From Cruorifilaria tuberocauda (taxonomy: Eukaryota > Nematoda > Chromadorea > Rhabditida > Onchocercidae), in assembly GCA_013365365.1 (NCBI GenBank), contig JABVXU010000321.1, positions 1-64,000 of the forward strand: a DNA stretch of 64,000 nt, given 5' to 3'. The notes beneath the pieces were generated by a model. It ran no database searches. It was not told the origin of the DNA and saw only the letters and a list, made by a program, of their open reading frames with translations. This document shows, one piece after another, positions 25,201 through 35,647 of this stretch. Each line of letters opens with the position of its first letter. The stretch's first letter is position 1. Position numbers and translations under genes: made by a program.

Positions 25201-27251
25201 AAAATTTTCAAATTCTCACCTTTTCCCCAGGGACTATTCCAGTATGGCTCACCGTCTTTCGAGGATTTCCACAGCGCAAAGTCAGTAACATTTCTTTTAT
25301 GCTGGAAATAAACCGATCAAATAAGTGCTAATTATTCATAAAATAATAATTCATGAAATATAAGTTAAAACTAAAAATCATTAATACTGACTTCCAAATT
25401 CCCCATACTCAAATCCCCCTCACTTTCCCGCATATTTTTCATCAGTTGTTCACTATCAGAAAATGCTTGAGGCACCAATTTGCAATAATTATGCTTCGCA
25501 CTATTATCAAACTTCATCGTGTCGAAATAAACCTGAAATTTTGCAAAAATGAAAAACAGGGGAAAAAACAAAAAATGCTTGCCTATACAACTTATTAACT
25601 ATATATATATATATATATATATAAAGAGAAGGAGAGATATAAAGACAGAACAAGAGGAGGAGGGAAAGACAGAATAATTAAACAGAAAAATCAAAAAAAC
25701 AAATAATGAATAAGCAAAAAAATAAAGAGGAAAAATTTTCAAACAGGGAAACTAACCGAACCCTCCCTGGTGACGTATCCGTAACCATTATCTATTATTT
25801 TCTCAACGTATGCAATAATTTCAGGAACGTACTCCGAAACTCGAGTCAAAACAGTCGGCGGTAACACGTTTAAACAAGCCATATCGCAAAGAAACTCGTT
25901 CTCATACCTAAATCAGATTAGTTGTTCATTTTCTTTCCTTTTTTTTCCGTTAAAAAAAATTTTTTTAGTGTGTTAAAGAAACTAAAAAGCACTAACTTTT
26001 TTGCAAGACGATCAAAGACAGCCAAATCGCTCACTGTATGTTTGTAAAGCGAATCCAACCAGTCTGAGAGAACATCCTTAGCAGCATCTAGCAGCTCATT
26101 CTTTGACTTCTCTGTTTCTTGTTGTTCCGCTTGTAGCAATGAATTCTCTAGTCTTTTCACAGCAACATTAACGTCTGCACACTGCAAAGTTACACCAACT
26201 TTTTAAGAACATTTTTTACTAAAATATTAAGCTTTCCGGAAATAATCATTGAGGCGCATACAACTTTCAAATATCTGATTAAAAGGCGGTTTGATTCAAA
26301 TGAGAGATTCAATCGTTGGTTCTTTTATTCAGTGTATAATAAAATAATCAACCCAAAAATTTTATCTTAATCTATAGTTTACCATATCAGCCAACATGCT
26401 CTTTTTATCTGGATCAGTTTCACTAATACATTTGGTCTTGAATTTATCCAGTGCTGACAGAGTATCTTCGACAACCTTGGTGATCGAAAGTTCACCAAAT
26501 TTTCCAGAAATATAATTTTCAAACAGATAAAGTTGACGAGCTCTGAAATTGCCCCTAATCATTATTTCCCTAAACTAAATACAAAGAATTCATCAAATCA
26601 GAAAAATATCGTTCCTAAGTATAATTTACCTCTTAATAATTTTGTCATCAATATCTGTTATGTTCATTATGTACTGTATATCATAACCAAAATAATCTTG
26701 CAAAACACGTCGCAGAATGTCGAAGGAAAGATAAGCTCGTGCATGCCCAATATGTGAAGAATCATAGACCGTAGGTCCACAAATGTACCATTTCACCTTA
26801 ATTTTTTTTTATATTTTGGTAAAATTTCTAAAACAATATGGGAAGAGAAATACGTGAATAAGGGCTGAAAATGCTTACCTGCTTAGGGTTCAATGGAACA
26901 AAGAGTTCTTTCTTCCGCGTTAAACTATTGTATAGATAAAGTTGAGGCGATGGCTCCGCTGTCGGTAGCTTCCATGCCTTTTGCGGATATTTTCCTATAA
27001 ATATCACTAAAGAAAAGCAGAGGAGAATATTTTTTCTGTAAACATATATGAAAACACAATAACTTTCAATATGCTCTTTCCCGAAGTTCTCATACTACAT
27101 CACTTAATATTCCGGAATTATTTCATGCTAAGCAGTTGCATAATCAGGACTTTTCTGAGCAAAACATTTCAATTCCTCGTAGAATTAATATCACGAGAAA
27201 TAATAAACCTCCATCGATTGCAGCGTCGACGGCATTCGCTTCATTGACCAT
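22298..27251 (-). CDS. cars-1: cytosolic cysteinyl-tRNA synthetase (17 exons)
   Basis: Exons: 27251-27209, 26994-26879, 26796-26630, 26542-26383, 26181-25997, 25907-25757, 25532-25392, 25301-25220, 25088-24967, 24681-24488, 24407-24302, 24222-24061, 23737-23611, 23510-23368, 23231-23049, 22924-22709, 22324-22298; 774 residues. It charges tRNA-Cys. Class I signatures are complete: HIGH at 68-71, KMSKS at 415-419, and the zinc ligands C59, C357, H382 and E386. The [11 protein letters not shown] and [13 protein letters not shown] motifs and the eukaryotic C-terminal Lys/Glu-rich helical extension confirm the cytosolic type. The start is the first Met after a good acceptor at 27284; an upstream open exon (see findings) could extend it. 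The nine-codon last exon is less certain: without that intron the frame stops near 22679. Confidence 0.93.
25601..25622. repeat. (AT)n microsatellite in a CysRS intron
   Basis: Eleven perfect AT units. Confidence 0.9.
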
Positions 27252-27283
27252 ACCGATGTTTCTGCTGTCTAATTTCAAGCAGC

Positions 27284-27293
27284 CTAAAAGTAA
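27284..27293 (-). promoter_or_regulatory. acceptor in front of the CysRS start
   Basis: Minus-strand ATTACTTTTAG ends at 27284, 32 bases before the chosen start codon. It may receive the spliced leader, or an upstream exon. Confidence 0.5.
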
Positions 27294-28507
27294 TACAGTT
27301 CCAACAACTAAAAGCTTGGCAAGTGGATTAAACAGATAATTAAGCATCATCCAACAATACTCAGTATGTATATTTAACAAATCGTATTAACTGGTGAAGA
27401 TTAACAAACATATTCAAAATTCCGACTTTAAATCGTATTAACTTCTATTTCAAAATGAGCGAAGCGATAAAACAGTTGAAACAACGTAGTTGAATTATAA
27501 TTTTCTGATGTATGGGTACAGTGAGTTATAATTTTTAGAACGGTTAAGATGACACAATTATTATTTAAATGGAGGAGGAAAAATTACTAACAAAACTATA
27601 AAAATTAATATATCATGACGTATGAAATGATTTGATCCATAAAATCCTAAATTTCGAGGTTCCTACCACCTGATTTGCTCAATACTTCACTAATCGAAAT
27701 ATAATCAAATCAGCATCTTACCGGAAAATTGATAATTCATAAGCAATACATTAACTTACAATTATGTGTGGCAACGATTTTTGTTGCCAGCTGCCCAAAT
27801 AGCAGCTGAATTCGACTGGTTGGAAATAACAGGACGCTGATGTACCGAGACGTATTTGCTTCAATCGATTCCGTGAACTATACCATCGGATTAATATACT
27901 GAACTGCAGTTAAGAAAAATAAATTGCACTAGCCAAAGATGATACTATAAAAAAAAATTATTATAAATGCAATAGATTTTTCTGTTCCGGATTTATTTCC
28001 GCAACATACAGTTTGAAACGAATAATTGATAACAAGCAATCACTAGCTCAAACGTACGCCACGTCAAACTGCCAAACATATTCTGATCGACCTGGAGATA
28101 ATGCGACTCGTCCTCAAGGACACACACTCTTATCCTAGACCATTTTTCGAATTTTTCTTTCCGGTAGTGCAATTTCAAGGAAGTTCAATAATTTAACTGA
28201 TTTCAAAAAATTTTTAGATGAAAATTCTGCGGAAAACTAGCAAAAACTTTCACTTTCGATATTGTTTTCTTATTCATCTTATCATAAATTCCTCAATCAT
28301 GTAGTTTGGATATGTAAATTTACGAGAATATAAGAAATTCTAAATATTCCAACCCTTCCGAAATCTGAATAAAATTCATCCAACTCCTATTTAAATATAG
28401 AAAATTAAAAAAAATCAACTATTTTGATTAATTTCAACACTCTTCAACCAACCAAGGCGTATTGCTTCTGCTCAGCAAATAATTTCCGAAGCAGTTAAAG
28501 ACTTAAA
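27294..28507. other. divergent intergenic region between CysRS (-) and the MSP gene (+)
   Basis: It should hold the promoters of both genes. Unexplained open stretches lie at 27760-27877 (-) and about 27960-28180 (both strands); both are discussed as findings. Confidence 0.5.
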
Positions 28508-29474
28508 ATGTTTAATGGACGAGATGAAAGCAGTAGCTCGGAAAATAAAGGAGCAGGAGATACACCGGATTTCGAAGTTCAGCTGATCCCTTCATGGATC
28601 GTTTTTACAGCTAATGATAATTATCAAATTTCTCAGTATACCAGTTTTAAAGTAAACTTTTCTAAAATCTCATTTTAAAAGGTTATATTTATTATTAAAT
28701 TATTGGCATTTGTGATTTCGCTTCCAGGAAAGTATTACAAAAGTATTACAATATTACAATTCAAACGCTTTTTAATTTGAAATATCTTCTTGTTTAAATT
28801 TGAAATTGAATTTAGAAATTTAAAATGATTTCTTTGCAATTGATGATTTCTCTTTGTATTTCATGAATTTTGAAAATTTTCAAAAGATCATACACAGATA
28901 AGAAATAATGATCCGGTACCCATCGTATATCGTATACGAACGAGAGAACGATCATTCCCTCGTTTTTCCACATGTCACGGATTTTTGGAACCAAATGAGG
29001 AAGACGAAGTGTACGTCTTGTTACCAGCGTCAGATTATTGGCCTCGTGATCCGATTGAATACGCTGGTCGTCGTCACAAAGTACTGATAGAAAATTTAAC
29101 CGTTCCTACGGATACAGCTAAGCCAAAGGATAAAAATGAAGCTAGTGCAATTTCAAGTAAGTAAAATTGATATCAGTGCGGCAGAATGTAGTTAGTATAA
29201 TATAATGTAAAAATACAAGTAGATGTTCCAATTTTAGTCATTTTCATTCACATATGTTCTTCTTTCAAGATTACTAAGCGAATTTCCTCTCCGTCATTTT
29301 TTTATCTTTTCGAGATGAAAATTTCATTCAACTATTTACTACACTTCGTTGTAAATAATTTCAGTTATGATATTTAAAGCAACACTACCTTTAAAACGGA
29401 TGTATACCAAACTCAATCTGTTACTGCCAAAAATAACAGAAGATAAAACTCCGGAAACAAGTACCCAAACATAA
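28508..29474 (+). CDS. small MSP-domain protein (3 exons)
   Basis: Exons: 28508-28651, 28898-29156, 29365-29474; 170 residues. After a Ser/Asp-rich head (1-22) comes a divergent major-sperm-protein fold (about 23-125). The pattern SFKIRNNDPVPIVYRIRT aligns with the strand that in MSP/VAP proteins carries N-x-x-x-x-P-V-x-F-K-I-K-T, followed by G-F-L-E-P-N-E-E-D-E, the counterpart of the G-x-x-x-P-x-x-x-x-x-V turn. MSP folds form dimers and act in sperm motility or as FFAT-binding membrane tethers; which applies is not visible. The C-terminal 45 residues have no recognised motif and no transmembrane helix, which argues against a VAP. The family is well supported, the exact role unknown. Confidence 0.82.
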
Positions 29475-30196
29475 ATTGCACTAGTACATTAGAATTCCAT
29501 GTAATACCACTGCGGTTATTGATACAGTTGAAAAATAAAATACTTCACGGAAGAGTTGATTGAGCAGAAAATATGACGAATTTTCCTGCATTGAAAAATG
29601 TGTAGTATATATGAAATATACTGTAAAAGTGTAAATATACGGCATATTAAATATTTGTTACCTTATTATTTTTATGCCTTTTACATAACAGAACAACGCA
29701 AGTGAAAAGTGAATGGATTCTGGCACAAAGTAACTAGAAAAACAAATTAGAAAAATGTAACGAAGTGAAAGACAATTAAAAGCACTGCTAGATGTTAAAT
29801 TTGACTGCAAGTACATCATAATCCAGAAACATAACTTTTAATAAGGAATATCACAGATATGGAAGTATTGCACTTTTTATATTATGAATGTAGCAATTGG
29901 TTATCATTTTTAAAAAAATATAAATTTTTATAAAAAAAATATAAAAATATAAAATTTCCACTTATAGTATACATTTCGAGCCATAAATGAAATTAAAAAA
30001 ATTACAATCATAATAAAGCAGATAACTAAGATAATTTGAATTCATCATTTTATAGAGTAGGCAACTTAATACACATATACATATATATACATACTGTATA
30101 TTGAAAAATTTTTCAACTTAAAGTTTTTTGACTTCCATAAAATAATAATACGAGAAAAAGAACGAAAGAAGGATTTTTTAATAAGGGAAAAATTAA
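29475..30196. other. tail-to-tail intergenic region between the MSP gene and SWT1
   Basis: AT-rich sequence with the polyadenylation signal of the MSP gene near its start. I see no further gene. Confidence 0.6.
29534..29539 (+). terminator. AATAAA polyadenylation signal of the MSP gene
   Basis: AATAAA lies 60 bases after the stop codon. Confidence 0.6.
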
Positions 30197-33100
30197 TTAG
30201 TAAGCATTATGTGAATGAATTAAAACTAGTTGATTTCGAAATGTGCGCAACTTTTCCTTCACTGTATTGGCACTGCTTTCATATTCATTTTTTAGCTGCG
30301 TTTTATCAAAATTTGTCTGAAAACGATGGCAGTCAGTTATTTTCACATCTACACATTCAAAAACATGTAAAATCTGACACAGTAACAAAACGTCTAGTTT
30401 AGCTAAATACAAACTACTTGTAAACAATATCTGTTCATTCAGTGTATATACTCATGTGCCCTATATAGTGCACATCGTTTAAAGATCCAATAAAATGATA
30501 AGAAGTACGCGCATGCAAAGTATAATAAAATAATGCGTGTAATCGAAAGCGGATTTTCCGGAAAACGAAAAAAGGTAATGTCAGATGATTCAGTTTGATT
30601 TAGCTGCTGATTAAACTGTTCCTATCACTAAGTCTTGACTAAACGAAACTCACACTACCTTACTTGTTTATTTTAAGCTTACAAAATGATTTATTAGTAA
30701 TTCCAAATGGCTAATACAAAATAAAATTTATAGTCATAGAAATAATCAAGTTCATTTGTTATACAATATTATATAATAACTTACCGCTGATATAAAAACG
30801 TCGCGATCAGCATAAAAGTCGTAAAATTTCGACACTATATCGACTAAAACACTCAGCGAAGAAGAATCATTCGCAATGACTCTGAATGAAAATAGTATAT
30901 GGACTCTGCATCCGACAAAATTTACTTTTGAGATGAACTAAAAAAACTTACGAATCGATAACTTTATTGATTCTTCTTACATCTTCTATCGATTTTCTGT
31001 CGCTCCTACAATTTAATATAACTTGAATTATGTCATCATAATAAAAGTTACTCAAAATTTAAAGTTAATTCGATTTAAACCATATAAAATTACAAAAATA
31101 ACCTATGTTTAAGATATTGGACGAGCTCGGCAAATACTTCTAAAAAATCAGTCATGGAATGTCGATTTAGCTGGCATAATCTTCTCTTCTTGGATAATTT
31201 TCCACCACTTCCACTGCTCTTAAATAAAATTCCGGTACGAAAAATCGGAGCTTATAAATTAGATAATAATGTATTAATAATGCCCACGTAAACTTTCCCG
31301 TGAGCACTTTCTATAAACTCTGAATAAATAAAAAACTCGAACTGAGTTTACTTTCAAGTCCTGCTTAGGATCTAAAGAACGTATCGTCCAATTTCAATCA
31401 AACTACCTTACCTCCTTCCCAATTTTCCGAACTGAATATGGCATTCGTCGCTGTTGACGAACCTCATCATGTTCAACTGAAACTGACATTCCACAGTTTC
31501 CTTTTTTAAGACGTACAACGTTTGGGGATTCATCTTTACTACTGCTCTCTATTGATGAAACTGAACTATTATACAAAGGGATTTCTTTCTGTTGAGAGGA
31601 AAGTGTAAATGATGGTGATAAGGAATGCAATCCAAGTGGTGCAGGTAAATGGTCCATAATATTTTTATGCCCAGCACTTTTAGCAGTTGATGATGATGGC
31701 TTATCAACTAGAGTAAATGAGAAGTCCGATGGCGAGATTTTTTGATTGTTTTCTATCATGAGCTGTCCATTTTCATATTTCGGTGGATCAGTTGTCAGCA
31801 AATGCAATAACTCCTGAAAGAAGTGAATGAAAAACTACTAAGCACTCAGATAAAGATTTTTATATGAATTAAATTAACTTCTCTTTTATCTAAATGAATT
31901 ACAATAAATCCACTTAAATTCAATATATGCAACGGACCGAACTCAAAAGGAAGAAACTGTTAGCAAAATTTAATAAAAAGTTTGCAAGAACTGTTGTTAT
32001 CCAACCCGAAAAGAGTTAAACATCGTCTTAAGATGAACAAAGTATAGATTTGTATTCTGATTTATTTATTACAATAGATAAAAAAATAGTATTTTAGGGA
32101 AGTAAAGATGAAGCCTCAAATTTTGAAAATACTAAAATGGTAATAACAGTACGTTTCTGTCAGCTGTTACAATATTATGTGCTGCTGCTTTGATTGCAAG
32201 ATTTTTGTCATTTGTAGCAAAAACCACACAAATAGGTTCATTTTTGTCTGGAAAAAATATTAAAAATAACAAAAATATTATTAAGACGCTAGTTGAACAG
32301 TTAAGATAAAGCAAACAGAAGCAACAGTAGAAAGTAAAAGGCAAGAGAATGTGAAACATGAAACAAATGAAGTTAACTTACATTTTCTGGTAGTTACAAA
32401 TGCACATTTCAAGATTATATCATCGTTATTCTGACATCCAAATTCCTCCATACCATTTAAAGCCTAAAAAACATCCGAGGAATATTATCACGACGGTCAA
32501 ATTTCATGCAATCAGGAAAAAGTACGATAGAAAATTGCTATTTCAAATAACAAACCTCGAAAGTGTTTTCTATAAACAGATTATTACATCCACGTTTTAT
32601 GCAATCATGTAAATAAGCAACTGTTTTGATAGCTTTGGATCGTAATTCATCAGATTTCTGAATGCTATTTTCTGATGAAAATAAAATAATACAAACACAA
32701 GAAATAATATATAGCACTACCACGTAATGAAAATGAGAATCATGAATTAATAATAAATGAATTTTACGATTATTAATAGAACTTACTGCTTTCTTTAAGC
32801 CATCTAATTCCTGGATAACTGTATAGGGAATGAGTGAACAGCATGCTCCTATAAAATAGTCATTCTAATAAGCATGCTAATTTTTGTATGTCAAATTTAT
32901 GCATTAATGAATGCAACCGAAAATGAGACTTCCAATATACGCAGTGCAGAATCTTGAAATAAGTAAAGTAATTTTCATCATATACTGAATACTCTTTTCA
33001 AGAAAATTTGTTTTTCGTTCAACGTATAGAAATTAAATGCGAGCCATGAAACAATACATACTTTGCATGCACATTGGCAATAGTGCAGTATCTTGCAGAA

Positions 33101-34858
33101 GACAACTTGTGTCAAAAACTACAAGCATCATGCCAGCATTTTTGACTGTTTCAAAACCTTCAGCATTTTTATGGAAAAATGGTGAATTAGCCTGAAAATT
33201 AAATTAAAATGATCATTATAATAGAAAAACTAATACAAGGATGAACAGGAGTCGATAAAATTCACTTATCAATTATATATCACTTTCAAAGATGCCATAT
33301 TTGAAAAACAATTCATCCCTCATTAATAGTTTTAAGTCTATATTTTCTAAAAACTTTGAAACGTGATACACCAATACTAAGATTAGGGAAAAACACAAAC
33401 TTTGGCAAACAGATTTGGATGCAAAAAGTGCTCCCGACGAAAAGCTTGAACTTCTCCAACAACAATATCTATCTCCATCGGCTCTTCATGACAGCTTATT
33501 TCTAAATTAGCCTTTACTAATACATATTTTCTACATCTTAAAGAAATTTTCAGTTGATTGATGTGAACTTTGGAATCCGTTAAGCTCTGACAATAGATGT
33601 TAAAAGGTAAATGATACGACCCCAGAAAACAGCAAAGAAGACTGATTCTGTTTTTGATACCTTTTCGTTGGAAAATTAGAAAACATAAAAATGCATTTTA
33701 AAAGAATAGAAGACCTTCTATGCTGATTTCATCAATTTCCATTAGTTCTTCACTTGCTTCACTCGTATTCGGTATATTCGAGCTATGCAAGCAATCAAGT
33801 TTGTTCGACACTCTGCTTTCATCAACTCTCCATGGATCCAAACTTTCTTGAGAGGTCAGATTTTTTCTAAATTACAATAGAAAATGAATTAAGAATTTCA
33901 CAAATCTGTAAGTCCTACGATGACGGCCAAAATGAATAAAAAAGATTAATCCTATTGCATTATTACCTTCCTTCTCCTGCTCCCCTTCTCTATAACTTCC
34001 AATTAAATATTTTTACTGAAAATTTGACAGCAAAAAAATCTAAATCCTTACTCATGTCTAGTTGATGAGCAACAATTGATTGATTAGAAGTTCTCCTAAT
34101 AAAGAAAAAAATGGTAATTATAAGTGCCTCATTTAAAACAATTCTAAGAAATGTAGATATTTAGACATTTATGATTGAATAAAGTAATGATAAAAAAAAT
34201 AAATTAAACAATAATCTATCAAGCATAACTAGGAAAATAGAATTTCTCACTTTTCTGGAACACTTGAAATTGTTGGTTGTTGCTCTGCATTTAGTTGTTT
34301 CGAGGGCAAATTAGGCAGTTCCAAGGGTTTCTCCACAGAAGGTATTTCCCATGTTGTCTGTTTCGTTTCCGTATTGAAATAAAATATCCTGAAATAAAAC
34401 AAGAAACGAAAACTATTTTCAAAATATAAAAAAGTGAAATAAGCAACTACAATAAAACATCTTATGGATTGTGAAGATCACAGTTCTTAGAAAAAAAAAC
34501 TTCGTTTTTATCTTTATATTACTGTTAACTTCTTGCTATCCCCGAATACATTTCCATTATTCCATTTATTCTTAATTACCGATACGGTGTGAGGGCACTT
34601 GAGGAAAACGACAGTTAATTTTGGGTTAAACAAAAAAAACTTTTTTTTATTATCTTCAAAGGGCCCAACGACTACATTTATTTTACTTTGCCAACCTAAT
34701 CTTTCTATTATTCTTATTTTTTTCTATTTTCTTTGAAAAAATCAATTTGAAATTTGGAAAAGAGGAAAATTCCCTGACCGTTCTCTTTTCTTCGAATAAT
34801 ATGCTTTCCATGGTTCTGGTAATCCTGGCAAGTGAATTTCTTTCTTCTTCTTACCCAT
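30197..34858 (-). CDS. SWT1-like WW and PIN-domain endoribonuclease (15 exons)
   Basis: Exons: 34858-34779, 34388-34251, 34095-34052, 33846-33715, 33501-33401, 33191-33062, 32848-32787, 32657-32556, 32463-32382, 32247-32153, 31813-31412, 31218-31103, 31005-30952, 30881-30785, 30316-30197; 584 residues. Residues 12-43 form a WW domain (LPEPW ... IFYFNTETKQTTWEIP). Residues 187-325 are a PIN nuclease domain with the acidic metal ligands D192 (VVFDTSCLL), E222 (IQELDGLK) and D304 (ATNDKNL). A Ser-rich linker in one 402-nt exon (324-457) leads to a helical C-terminal region. PIN proteins of the SWT1 type clear unfit transcripts at the nuclear pore. The junction into exon 33846-33715 is the weakest: the obvious acceptor at 33867 gives the wrong phase, so I used CTCTCAAG just downstream. 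Confidence 0.82.
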
Positions 34859-35647
34859 TATGATATTAAATGCTAATTAAATACAAGTCGAATAACATGC
34901 ATAAAAGATCTGAAAAACGAAAAGGTAGAATTTATTTCGAATAAAGTAAATTCTTAGAATAAGGATGAACGGAAAAAGTAGCAGGAGACGACAGTAGTAA
35001 ATAGTTTTCCTAAAAGTAACAAGTATTTACCGGATTCAACTGATTCAATTGAAATTACATTAAAATGAATTTGATTAAACTAACTAACAGCAACAGCACC
35101 AGTCCGCAAATCAAGATCTCGACAAAATAACGTGGTGTATTTCATCCTTAAATAAATACTAACTCTCAGTTATTACTGGTATTACTTTCTTTTAATGTTT
35201 TCTCAAGTCTCTTAACGTCTTATACTATTTCATAAATCTTTTCAATCTTTATCTCTCCCAAATCTTCTTTCCTTCTCACTCCCCTCCTCTCTCACTCTCT
35301 CGATTTATAATTCGAATATCAATACCATTGTTTAGACTTGTTCCATCAATTATCAGTTGTATTTCGGCAATTATAATAATTCCCGTCGTTTCTTTCTAAA
35401 TGATACTATCTTCTTACTGTAGAAATTCTATCACTAACCTTTCAGTACACTCTCTTCTATTTGTTTTGTACTCTAATTCATTGTCTCGAAGTTATGATTA
35501 GGAGCTTTGTGAAACTGTTGCGTTTCGATTGTGTTATTATTACATGTTTCACTCTAATTTTAAATTTAATTTCACTTTATTTCATTTCTTGTTGCTGAAT
35601 TTTTAGTTTTCAGAATGTGATAGCCTTAACAGTTGTAAATTTGAATA
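34859..35647. other. bidirectional promoter region between SWT1 (-) and COG8 (+)
   Basis: The start codons of two divergent genes are 789 bp apart. Acceptor-like sites precede each start (34910 on minus, 35613 on plus). The middle holds pyrimidine-rich tracts (about 35240-35305). Confidence 0.6.
34910..34919 (-). promoter_or_regulatory. likely trans-splice acceptor of the SWT1 gene
   Basis: CGTTTTTCAG on the minus strand lies about 50 bases before the start codon. Confidence 0.45.

Noticed and set aside
27136..27339. Plus-strand frame opposite the first CysRS exon
   Set aside because: Antisense shadow of the exon that encodes [14 protein letters not shown].
27252..27380. Hydrophobic N-terminal part of the minus-strand frame upstream of the CysRS start
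   Set aside because: A good acceptor at 27284 interrupts it; the hydrophobic codons are intron or leader sequence.
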